Positions 36,562 through 43,923 of a stretch of 43,923 nt of DNA are shown here, in pieces. Source of the stretch: Halochromatium salexigens (GTDB lineage: Bacteria > Pseudomonadota > Gammaproteobacteria > Chromatiales > Chromatiaceae); contig NZ_NHSF01000041.1 of NCBI RefSeq assembly GCF_016653295.1, forward strand, positions 1 through 43,923, in the 5' to 3' direction. Below the pieces are notes generated by a model that made no database searches, was not told the origin of the DNA, and saw only the letters and a list, made by a program, of their open reading frames with translations. Positions within the stretch are counted from its first letter, which is position 1; the number at the start of each line of letters is the position of its first letter. The translations under genes were made by a program, and so were the position numbers.

Positions 36562-36963
36562 GTGAACGACGAGTACCGTAGCGCCGAAGAGATCCAAACC
36601 CACCTTGAGCAGCTCAGGCAAGACCAGGCGGTCTTGGAGCAAGCACTCAAGGATCGGCGCAAAGAGGAAAAAAAGGCCCTGGCCGCTGAGATCAAGGCCC
36701 TGATCGAGGAGCGCGGCCATGATGTGCTTGAGATCGCAGACCACATCCGGGGCGGTCAGAAAAAACGCCGTGGTCAGGGTGCTCCCAAACGTACCAGCAA
36801 CTATCCCGCCTATGCCAACCCGGACAACCCCGAGCAGGTCTATACCCGTGGGCGCAGGCCACAGTGGTTCACCGAGAAGATGCTCGCGCATGGCTTCGAC
36901 CCGGAAAAGGCTGAAGACCGCCAGACCTTCAAGGAGCAGCACTTGATCAAGACCAGTGCGTGA
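36562..36963 (+). CDS. H-NS-family nucleoid protein
   Basis: A 133-residue H-NS-like DNA-binding protein. Residues 5-60 are a charged coiled coil for dimerisation (EEIQTHLEQLRQDQAVLEQ and EKKALAAEIKALIEERGHD). A basic linker, GGQKKRRGQGAPKR, leads to YANPDNPEQVYTRGRRPQWFTEKMLAHGFD at about 82-112, where RGRRPQWF matches the H-NS (Q/R)GR minor-groove hook. Such proteins silence AT-rich foreign DNA and are often carried on plasmids. The start is GTG at 36562, with GAGG 7 nt before it. Identification by motif is good; the function in this host is inferred. Confidence 0.85.
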   Translation: MNDEYRSAEEIQTHLEQLRQDQAVLEQALKDRRKEEKKALAAEIKALIEERGHDVLEIADHIRGGQKKRRGQGAPKRTSNYPAYANPDNPEQVYTRGRRPQWFTEKMLAHGFDPEKAEDRQTFKEQHLIKTSA

Positions 36964-37051
36964 GGATGCGTTCGTCTACCGGGACTGGCTGGAGGCGTCG
37001 TCAGGCCATCGTGGACAGCCTGTTGCGATGCTCGATGACATAACGGCGTGA

Positions 37052-37090
37052 AGCAGGCGATCCTGCACTGATTGCCTGCTGCAGGATCGC
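37052..37090. repeat. two overlapping hairpins before the MmeI-like fragment
   Basis: GCGATCCTGCA (37057-37067) pairs with TGCAGGATCGC (37080-37090), 11 bp with a 12-nt loop; AGCAGGC (from 37052) can pair instead with GCCTGCT (37074-37080). The two stems exclude each other. The element lies 30 nt before the next start codon. Confidence 0.5.
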
Positions 37091-37119
37091 TCTGCGGTGG
37101 GATACTGAGGACATTCTGG

Positions 37120-37710
37120 ATGAACGCCGTTGAAATCGAAGAGGCCGTTTCTGCACTGGCCCAGCAACCTTTTGATGCGGATGCATTTCCGTTTGCCTTC
37201 CTGGAAGCCTTTGGCAACAAAGAGACCACGATCAAACGTCTGCGCACCGGGGCGACGAACAAATCTGACCTGAGCGGCGTTCTTCAAAGCAGCAACATCC
37301 ACATCAAGACCTGCCCGTGCGGTGAAGTCACACAAACCCTGATCGCACTCAAGGACAGCCCAACCACTGCGAGGGCCAAAGCCAAGTTCGTCCTGGCGAC
37401 CGACGGCATCGAGCTACAGGCGGAAGACCTGAACTCTGGCGACACCATCGCCTGTGACTACCCGGACTTTCCCGATCACTTCGGCTTCTTCTTGCCGTTA
37501 GCAGGCATCAACACCGTTCGCCAGATTCGCGAGAGTGCCTTCGACATCAAGGCCACCGGACGGCTGAACCGGCTCTACGTCGAGCTGCTCAAGGACAATC
37601 CCGACTGGAGCACCGCGAGGCTGACCAGGGCAAGAAGACAGGCGAGTAACAGCGGGAGGAGGGTTTTTGCTTCCATAGCGTGTAAAAATTCAATAAATTG
37701 TTTGAATTAA
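37120..37710 (+). pseudogene. truncated MmeI-like restriction-modification gene, N-terminal part
   Basis: Residues 1 to about 165 look like the N-terminal domain of MmeI-type combined restriction-methyltransferase proteins: NAVEIEEAVSALAQQPFDA, FLEAFGNKETTIKRLRTGATNKSDL, DYPDFPDHFGFFLPLAGI and FDIKATGRLNRLYVELLKDNPDW. Intact relatives continue for several hundred residues with methyltransferase motifs. Here the match stops near 37620 and a foreign tail of about 30 residues, RLTRARRQASNSGRRVFASI and on, ends at 37710. The start ATG at 37120 has GAGG 9 nt upstream. It is followed at once by the hsdM gene, so the rest was probably replaced when the type I system arrived. Confidence 0.72.
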
Positions 37711-37812
37711 GGATTTATAGGAGTGCACATGGAACGGCAACAAGAAAAAATGATGGAGGCGCAGGCATTGCCGGACGCTTTCGAGAACACTTCGGATCAC
37801 AAGGAGCCGTTC

Positions 37813-39849
37813 ATGGCCGATGGTCAGACCAAGCCTCAACACATCCAAACCAAAAGTAGCTTCATCTGGTCGATCGCCGAGATCCTGCGCGGAGATTTCA
37901 AGCAATCTGAATACGGCAAGGTCATTTTGCCCTTCGTCGTGCTGCGCCGCTTAGACTGCATCCTCGAGCCGACCAAGGAGGGCGTGGTCAATCTGGCCGA
38001 GACCCTGACGAGTGATCTCGACGAGGCCACCCGCGACATGATCCTGTTCAGCGAGGTCGGTAACAACGTCAAGGTCTATAACTGCTCGCGCTTCACCTTT
38101 GCCAGCCTCAAGGGGCAGGACCCGAGCCAGCTACACGCCAACCTGATCGACTACATCTCCCAGTTCTCGGGTAATGTGCGCGACATCTTCCTCGACAAGT
38201 TCCTGTTCACCGACCAGCTCAAGCGCCTGAACGACAGTGGCAGCTTGTGGCCGGTGTTCGAGCGCTTCACCGAGATCGACCTGCATCCAGACAGTGTCTC
38301 CAACCTGGAGATGGGTTATCTGTTCGAGGAGCTGATTCGTCGCTTCTCGGAGATCTCCAACGAGACCGCCGGGGAGCACTTCACCCCGCGCGAGGTGATT
38401 CGCCTGATCGTTGATCTGCTTACCGCCAACGACGACACCAAGCTCGCCGGGCGCGGCATCATCCGTCAGGTCTATGACCCCGCCTGCGGCACCGGCGGCA
38501 TGCTTGCCCTCACTGAAGAGGCGCTGAAGGAGTTCAACCCGAACATCCGTGTCGAGCTGTTCGGCCAGGAGCTGAACCCCGAATCCTTCGCCATCTGCAA
38601 GTCCGACATGCTGGTGACCGGGCACGACCCGGAGCAAATCGCCTTCGGCAACACCCTCACCCAGGACGCCCACAAGGGCAAACGCTTCCACTACATGCTC
38701 TCCAATCCACCCTATGGCGTGGACTGGAAGAAGTATCAGGAGCCGATCAAGGACGAGGCCTCCGATCTCGGCTTCTACGGCCGCTTCGGGGCCGGGACGC
38801 CACGGGTTTCGGACGGACAGTTGCTGTTCTTGCAGCACATGATCTCGAAAATGCGCGACGACGAGACCGGCTCGCGCATCGGCATCGTTATGAACGGCTC
38901 GCCGCTCTTTACCGGCGGGGCCGGCTCTGGTGAGAGCGAGATCCGTCGCTGGATGCTCGAGAAAGACCTGGTCGAGGCCATCGTCGCGATGCCGACCGAT
39001 CTGTTCTACAACACCGGCATCCAGACCTATGTCTGGCTGCTCAACAACCGCAAGCCTGAGACCCGCGCCGGCAAGGTTCAGCTGATCGACGCTTCGGGAG
39101 AGCGTTTCTGGCAGTCGATGCGCAAATCCCTCGGCTCCAAGCGCCGGGAGATCCCCGATGCCGCCCGCGCCGAGATCGTGCGTCTCTATGCCGACTTCGT
39201 GAACGGTGAGAGCGACGAATCCGATGTCTCGAAGATCTTCCAGACCACGGATTTCGGCTACCGCGAGATCCGGGTCGAGCGCCCACTCAAGCTCAACTTC
39301 CAGGTCAGTGACGAGCGTCTCGTCCGGCTCGAAGACGAGAAAGCGTTCAAGAAGCTTGATGCGAGCGAGCGTGAAGCGATCATCGCTGCGCTGAGGACGA
39401 TCGGCGAGGAGCTGTATTGCAACCGTGATGCTTTCGAGAAGGTGCTCGCGAAGGCTCTCCGATCGCTGAAGGACATCAAGCTCGGTGCGCCGGTCAAGAA
39501 AGCGATCCTCTCGGCCTTGTCCGAACGCGACGAGGAGGCCGATACCTGCACCGATAAGCAGGGCAACCCCGAGCCTGATCCGGAGCTACGCGACCAGGAG
39601 CTAGTCCCGCTCGGTGAGGATTGGCGGGAGTATCTGGCCCGCGAGGTTACCCCCTTCGTGCCTGATGCCTGGGTCGATGAGAGTGTGCGCGATGCTCGTG
39701 ACGGCAAGGTCGGCCGTGTGGGTTACGAGATCAACTTTAACCGCTATTTCTACCAATACGTCCCGCCGCGCCCGCTCGAAGAGATCGATGAGGAGATGAA
39801 AGAGCTGGAGGCGGAGATTGCGCGGTTGTTGAAGGAGGTGGCGGTGTGA
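37813..39849 (+). CDS. hsdM: type I restriction-modification methyltransferase subunit
   Basis: A 678-residue HsdM. It methylates adenine at the site chosen by HsdS. SAM motif I is DPACGTGGMLALTEEAL at about residue 222, motif IV NPPYGVDW at about 298. The N-terminus TKSSFIWSIAEILRGDFKQSEYGKVILPFVVLRRLDC is the HsdM N-terminal helical domain; a long C-terminal region ends in a coil (EEIDEEMKELEAEIARLLKEV). The start is uncertain: ATG 37813 has AAGGAG 6 nt before it and matches the family; ATG 37729 has AGGAG too and would add 28 residues. The stop overlaps the hsdS GTG. Probably transcribed as hsdM-hsdS-hsdR. Confidence 0.94.
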   Translation: MADGQTKPQHIQTKSSFIWSIAEILRGDFKQSEYGKVILPFVVLRRLDCILEPTKEGVVNLAETLTSDLDEATRDMILFSEVGNNVKVYNCSRFTFASLKGQDPSQLHANLIDYISQFSGNVRDIFLDKFLFTDQLKRLNDSGSLWPVFERFTEIDLHPDSVSNLEMGYLFEELIRRFSEISNETAGEHFTPREVIRLIVDLLTANDDTKLAGRGIIRQVYDPACGTGGMLALTEEALKEFNPNIRVELFGQELNPESFAICKSDMLVTGHDPEQIAFGNTLTQDAHKGKRFHYMLSNPPYGVDWKKYQEPIKDEASDLGFYGRFGAGTPRVSDGQLLFLQHMISKMRDDETGSRIGIVMNGSPLFTGGAGSGESEIRRWMLEKDLVEAIVAMPTDLFYNTGIQTYVWLLNNRKPETRAGKVQLIDASGERFWQSMRKSLGSKRREIPDAARAEIVRLYADFVNGESDESDVSKIFQTTDFGYREIRVERPLKLNFQVSDERLVRLEDEKAFKKLDASEREAIIAALRTIGEELYCNRDAFEKVLAKALRSLKDIKLGAPVKKAILSALSERDEEADTCTDKQGNPEPDPELRDQELVPLGEDWREYLAREVTPFVPDAWVDESVRDARDGKVGRVGYEINFNRYFYQYVPPRPLEEIDEEMKELEAEIARLLKEVAV

Positions 39850-41099
39850 AGAGAAGACGCCTTAAGCATGTTGCTCAAATTGTCGCTGGTCAAGCTCCAG
39901 TTGGAGACGCGGTTTCGGATAATGGAGTGATTCCGTTTCTTCAAGGTTGCGCAGAGTTTGGCATCAAAAATCCGAAGGCAAAGCATTACTGTGACAAAGC
40001 AACAAAGTGGGCGCCAACTGGATCATGGCTTATATCTGTTCGCGCTCCTGTGGGTGAAATAAACAAAGCAAATCGGAAGTATGCTATTGGTCGAGGTTTA
40101 GCTGCAATAGTTCCAAGAAAAATTGATGAGAATTATCTAGGTTTCGCGCTTTTACATTCCCGTACTGCTCTGGATCGCGTGACCACTGGCAGTACATATG
40201 ATGCGGTATCTGGAGCAGATATCGGTAATTTAGAAATACCTGTTCCTAGTGAAGCAACCCAAAAAACCATCGCCGATTTTCTCGACCGCGAGACCGCGCG
40301 CATCGATCATTTGATCGAGAAGAAGGAGAGACTTTCTAAACTTCTAGGAGAAAAACGTAAAGTAGAAATAATTCGCGCTGTTTTGAGAGGAAACGATTGT
40401 GATGTAAAGCTTAAGGATTCAAGAGTTGGCTGGCTGGGTTTGTTGCCTAAGCATTGGGAGATAAATAAAGTAAAGCATATCTTTAGGTTATCATGCAAGC
40501 CTGCCCCAGCCAATAATGATTTAGAGCTTTTGTCGGTCTATACTGATATTGGGGTTCGGCCTAGGCGAGAGCTTGAGCAAAAAGGAAACAAAGCTTCAAC
40601 TACAGACGGGTACTGGATTGTTAGAAAAGGCGATCTTGTTGTTAATAAACTTCTTGCTTGGATGGGGGCGGTAGGCCATTCAGAATATGATGGTGTTACT
40701 AGTCCTGCCTATGATATTTTGCGACCAATAAATAACGGTAATTCAAAATACTACCATTATCTCTTTAGGTCAGAGACTGCCCAGCAAGAATTGAAGCGTT
40801 TTTCAAAAGGGATCATGGAAATGAGGCTACGTCTCTATTTTGATCAATTAGGAAATATTTTTGTTCCAGAGCCACCAAGAGAAGAGCAGGATCGCATTGT
40901 TAGTTATATTGAGACAGAAATTGATATGCGCTTGTCTTCTTTGCAAGATTCGATAGATCAGTCTGTGTCTAAACTGCACGAATTCCGCTCCGCCCTTATC
41001 ACCGCCGCTGTCACCGGCCAGATCGACGTGACCACCTGGAGCCGACGCGACAGCACCGACCGCCGTCTAGATCAGATCGAAGAGGAGATGAGCGTATGA
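39846..41099 (+). CDS. hsdS: type I restriction-modification specificity subunit
   Basis: A 417-residue HsdS with two target-recognition domains, each reading half of the bipartite site. TRD1 is residues 1-145; the central conserved helix is IADFLDRETARIDHLIEKKERLSKLLGEKRKVEIIRAVLRG; TRD2 is 195-350; the distal helix is EQDRIVSYIETEIDMRLSSLQDSIDQSVSKLHEFRSALITAAVTGQIDV. The start is a GTG overlapping the hsdM stop. The two TRD segments are visibly richer in A and T than hsdM or hsdR, and the GC content returns exactly in the distal conserved helix, suggesting exchange of TRDs. The recognition sequence cannot be predicted. Confidence 0.92.
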   Translation: MKRRRLKHVAQIVAGQAPVGDAVSDNGVIPFLQGCAEFGIKNPKAKHYCDKATKWAPTGSWLISVRAPVGEINKANRKYAIGRGLAAIVPRKIDENYLGFALLHSRTALDRVTTGSTYDAVSGADIGNLEIPVPSEATQKTIADFLDRETARIDHLIEKKERLSKLLGEKRKVEIIRAVLRGNDCDVKLKDSRVGWLGLLPKHWEINKVKHIFRLSCKPAPANNDLELLSVYTDIGVRPRRELEQKGNKASTTDGYWIVRKGDLVVNKLLAWMGAVGHSEYDGVTSPAYDILRPINNGNSKYYHYLFRSETAQQELKRFSKGIMEMRLRLYFDQLGNIFVPEPPREEQDRIVSYIETEIDMRLSSLQDSIDQSVSKLHEFRSALITAAVTGQIDVTTWSRRDSTDRRLDQIEEEMSV

Positions 41100-43801
41100 C
41101 AGGGACGCCAGCCACAGCTATTCACAAAGAACAGGTTGTTCAAGATCACCTAATTACTCAGCTCGTCACCGGCGAGGGCTACCGCCAACGCGACCCCGCG
41201 ACCGACTACGACCGCCCGCTGGCTCTCGACAAGGCTCTGGTCATCGAATTCATCCAGCAGACCCAGCCCGATGCTTGGGCCAAGCTTGAATCCCACTACA
41301 CCGCCTCCGCCGAAGACACCTTCTTCACCCAGCTTGCCAAGGCGCTCAAGGACCGTGGTCTGCTCGACGTGCTACGCCAGGGCATCAAGATCGTCCCCGG
41401 CATCCACTTCGTGTTGTGCTACTTCCAGCCGGCCAGTGCCCTCGAGCCCAAGCGTGTCGCCGAGTACGAGGCCAACATCCTCTCGGTGATGAAGGAGGTC
41501 ACCTACAGCACCAAGAACGACAACCGCCTTGACATCGTTCTGTTCGTTAACGGTCTGCCGATCGCGACCCTGGAGGCCAAGAACCGGCTCACCGGCACGA
41601 CCTTCAAGCATGCCGAGAAGCAATATCGTACTGACCGCTCACCGGCCGGCGAGCCGTTGCTCACCTTCAAGCGCGGTGCCCTGGTGCACTTCGCCTTCGA
41701 CGAAGACAACTGCTCGATGACCACTCGGCTCGCCAACGGCAAGACCCGCTTCCTGCCGTTCAATCGGGGGCGAGAGGGCGGAGCCGGCAACCCAGACATC
41801 GACGGCGAGTTTCGCGTTGCCTACCTCTATCGTTCTGGGACATGGGGTAAGGCGATCTTCTCGCGCGAGGTCCTGCTCGATGTGATCGGCCGTTTCATGC
41901 TACTGGAGGTCAGCGGCAAGAAGGAGACGCTGATCTTTCCTCGCTTCCAGCAGCTTGACGCGGTACGCAAGCTCAATGCCCATGCCCAATCCTTTGGCCC
42001 TGGTCACAACTACCTGATCCAGCACTCGGCCGGCTCCGGCAAATCCAACACCATTGGCTGGCTCGCCCATCACGCGATCAACCTGCACAACGACGCCGAC
42101 CAGCCCATCTTCAACACTGTCGTTATCGTTACCGACCGCGTGATCCTCGATCGCCAGCTGCAAGACACCGTCGCCCAATTCGAGCAGACCCAAGGCGTGG
42201 TCAAGAAGATCGATGGCACATCCAAGCAACTCAAGGAGGCGATCGCCAAAGGTGCTCGGATCATCATCACGACGATTCAGAAGTTCTCGACCGACCACCT
42301 CAAGGCCCTGTCCGGGCAGGGCGGACGCACCTTTGCGGTGATCGTCGATGAGGCCCACAGCAGCCAGTCCGGCAAGTCAGCACAGGCGATGACCGATGCC
42401 CTGACCCGCGAGGCCGGCTCCAGTGACGAGATCGAGGACATGATCGCCGCCTACCAGAAGAGTCGCGGACCACAGCCGAACATCAGTTTCTTTGCTTTCA
42501 CTGCCACCCCGCGCAACGTCACTCTCGAGCGTTTCGGCACCAAGGGCGAGGACGGTCTGCCGCATCCGTTCCACCTCTACTCGATGCGCCAGGCGATCGA
42601 AGAGGCGTTCATCCTCGATGTGTTACAGCACTACACCACCTACAGCGCCTACTACCAGCTCGAGAAGGCGATCGAGGACGACCCCCGGCTCAATTCGCGC
42701 AAGGGCCAGCAGCGTGTCGCCCGTTACGCCAACCTGCACGAGACCGCCATCAGCCAGAAGGCCGAGATCATCGTCGAGCACTTCCGTCGCCATGTGCAGC
42801 CGATGTTGAACGGTCAGGCCAAGGCGATGATCGTCACCAGCAGTCGCGAGCATGCGCTGCGCTACTACTTCGGTATCCGCGACTACCTCAAACAGCAGGA
42901 CTACAGCGACCTGAAGGCCCTGATCGCCTTCTCCGGTGAGCTCAAGCACGACGACCAGACCTATACCGAGCCGGTGCTGAACGGTTTCTCAGAGACCGAG
43001 CTTCGCGGCCGTTTCGATGGCTTTAAGAAGGACGGCACCCCGTACCCGGAGACCTATCAGCTACTGATCGTCGCCGAGAAGTACCAGACCGGCTTCGACC
43101 AGCCCAAGCTCTGCGCCATGTATGTGGACCGCAAGCTTGCCGGTCTGCAAGCGGTGCAAACCCTCTCACGTCTTAACCGCACCATGCCCGGCAAGGAGGC
43201 GACCACTGTGCTCGACTTCCGCAACAGCGTTGAGGACATCCAGGACGCCTTCCGACCTTACTACGAGGTGACGGCTCTTGAGGCCAACTCCGACCCGAAC
43301 CTGGTCTATGACCTTGAGGGGAGGCTGTTCAAGTTCGGCTATCTGGATCGCACCGAGATTGATCGTTTCGCGGAAACCTTCTACCAAGGCAAGCTCAGCG
43401 GAGGCGACCGCGCCAAGCTCGAGGGTCTGGTCCGCGAGGCGGTGCAACGCTTTGAGGCCGATGACGACGAGGGCCGGCAGGAGGAGTTCCGACAGTTGCT
43501 GAAGAGCTACATGCGCTTCTACAGCTTCATCGCCCAGGTGATGGCCTTGGAGGACACCAGTCTCGAGAAGCTCTATAGCTATGGTTCCTGGCTTGCCCGC
43601 TTGCTGCCGAACCGCGAGGTGCCGCCGGACATCGAGATCACTGACGACATGCTCAAGCTGCAAGCCTTCAAGACCGAGAAGCGCGAGGAAGGCAGCGCCT
43701 CACTGGGCGTCGGCGACACCGCCGCCTTATACGCCATCACCGAGTTCGGGGCCAAACCCTACACCGAAGACGAACAGAAGGAGCTGTCCGAGATCGGGTA
43801 G
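41096..43801 (+). CDS. hsdR: type I restriction endonuclease subunit
   Basis: A 901-residue HsdR, the translocating ATPase and nuclease of the type I complex. The nuclease motif PD-ExK is seen as RLDIVLFVNGLPIATLEAKN near residues 143-162. Helicase motifs: Walker A SAGSGKSNT near 312, DRVILDRQLQD, DEAHSSQSGK near 418, FFAFTATP near 465, and the later VAEKYQTGFDQPKL and QTLSRLNRTMPGK blocks. The ATG overlaps the hsdS stop. It ends TCCGAGATCGGGTAG, and the gene appears intact; a transposon-like sequence begins almost at once after it. GC content is like that of hsdM. Confidence 0.95.
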   Translation: MTGTPATAIHKEQVVQDHLITQLVTGEGYRQRDPATDYDRPLALDKALVIEFIQQTQPDAWAKLESHYTASAEDTFFTQLAKALKDRGLLDVLRQGIKIVPGIHFVLCYFQPASALEPKRVAEYEANILSVMKEVTYSTKNDNRLDIVLFVNGLPIATLEAKNRLTGTTFKHAEKQYRTDRSPAGEPLLTFKRGALVHFAFDEDNCSMTTRLANGKTRFLPFNRGREGGAGNPDIDGEFRVAYLYRSGTWGKAIFSREVLLDVIGRFMLLEVSGKKETLIFPRFQQLDAVRKLNAHAQSFGPGHNYLIQHSAGSGKSNTIGWLAHHAINLHNDADQPIFNTVVIVTDRVILDRQLQDTVAQFEQTQGVVKKIDGTSKQLKEAIAKGARIIITTIQKFSTDHLKALSGQGGRTFAVIVDEAHSSQSGKSAQAMTDALTREAGSSDEIEDMIAAYQKSRGPQPNISFFAFTATPRNVTLERFGTKGEDGLPHPFHLYSMRQAIEEAFILDVLQHYTTYSAYYQLEKAIEDDPRLNSRKGQQRVARYANLHETAISQKAEIIVEHFRRHVQPMLNGQAKAMIVTSSREHALRYYFGIRDYLKQQDYSDLKALIAFSGELKHDDQTYTEPVLNGFSETELRGRFDGFKKDGTPYPETYQLLIVAEKYQTGFDQPKLCAMYVDRKLAGLQAVQTLSRLNRTMPGKEATTVLDFRNSVEDIQDAFRPYYEVTALEANSDPNLVYDLEGRLFKFGYLDRTEIDRFAETFYQGKLSGGDRAKLEGLVREAVQRFEADDDEGRQEEFRQLLKSYMRFYSFIAQVMALEDTSLEKLYSYGSWLARLLPNREVPPDIEITDDMLKLQAFKTEKREEGSASLGVGDTAALYAITEFGAKPYTEDEQKELSEIG

Positions 43802-43872
43802 TGCCCCGATCGATAGGATGCCTTGGTTTTGTTACAATCACGTCAACTTGAGATAGAAAATCAGTTTGCCCC

Positions 43873-43923
43873 ATGCACTGTCCCGATTGTCATTCCAAAA
43901 AACTTGTCAAAAACGGTTTCAAT
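43873..43923 (+). CDS. start of a probable IS transposase, cut by window end
   Basis: Seventeen codons are visible: MHCPDCHSKKLVKNGFN. A CPxC zinc-ribbon pair followed by KNG is the usual beginning of IS1-like and some related transposases (InsA-type). The family cannot be fixed from so few codons. About 70 bases separate it from the hsdR stop. Confidence 0.5.
   Translation, partial: MHCPDCHSKKLVKNGFN

Noticed and set aside
37072-37710. BREX PglX or complete MmeI protein
   Set aside because: Only the N-terminal part of an MmeI-like protein is present, without methyltransferase motifs; no other BREX genes are near.

Overview
The window reads as about 31 kb of GC-rich gammaproteobacterial chromosome followed by about 13 kb of acquired, plasmid-like DNA. 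The best lineage clue is the hydrogenase operon hynS-isp1-isp2-hynL. A membrane [NiFe] hydrogenase whose subunits are separated by a cytochrome b-like and a heterodisulfide-reductase-like gene is known from purple sulfur bacteria (Chromatiaceae such as Thiocapsa and Allochromatium). Together with hupK-hypC-hypD-hypE, pilB-pilC-pilD-coaE, mlaA and lptF this suggests a Chromatiaceae-type organism. Genus cannot be fixed from the sequence alone.

Layout, left to right. 0.36-2.4 kb: monothiol glutaredoxin, RNase T, MlaA lipoprotein. 2.5-2.8 kb: a small secreted cysteine-containing protein with a Ser/Thr tail. 3-8.8 kb, minus strand: ClC channel, coaE, then the type IV pilus genes pilD, pilC, pilB. 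8.9-12.5 kb, minus strand: an NYN-type RNase protein with a cold-shock-like tail, acetyl-CoA synthetase and a small methyltransferase. 12.6-16.5 kb, plus strand: hupK-hypC-hypD-hypE, which build and insert the Fe(CN)2CO part of the hydrogenase active site. 16.6-18.7 kb: a GT4 glycosyltransferase, a DUF302 protein and a small unknown gene. 18.8-23.7 kb, minus strand: the hyn operon. 23.7-24.7 kb: an AT-rich regulatory stretch with repeated TTAATTGG boxes, and a possible 34-residue membrane protein with its own hairpin terminator. 24.7-31 kb: pyrD, an unknown small gene, a large DUF4407 coiled-coil membrane protein, an ApbE flavin transferase lipoprotein and lptF.

From just after lptF the character changes. 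A group II intron with its maturase (about 31.1-33.1 kb, minus strand) is followed by a complete plasmid replicon: parA and a ribbon-helix-helix partner, candidate centromere repeats, a RepA-type initiator, and an origin with six iterons, an AT-rich stretch and three DnaA boxes spaced exactly 12 bp apart. Next come a large inverted repeat, an H-NS-like silencer, a decapitated MmeI-like restriction-modification gene and a full type I system hsdM-hsdS-hsdR. The window ends in the first codons of an apparent transposase. lptG, the usual partner of lptF, does not follow lptF here, as would be seen if the plasmid had inserted between them.

How the genes fit together: HypC/D/E and HupK mature the HynL subunit; HynS carries the FeS clusters and Tat signal; Isp1 and Isp2 are likely to pass electrons between the membrane quinone pool or thiol/sulfur metabolism and HynSL. 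The HynL tail protease and HypA/B/F must lie elsewhere. PilB/C/D assemble type IV pili. The plasmid block holds its own replication, partition, silencing and DNA-defence functions.
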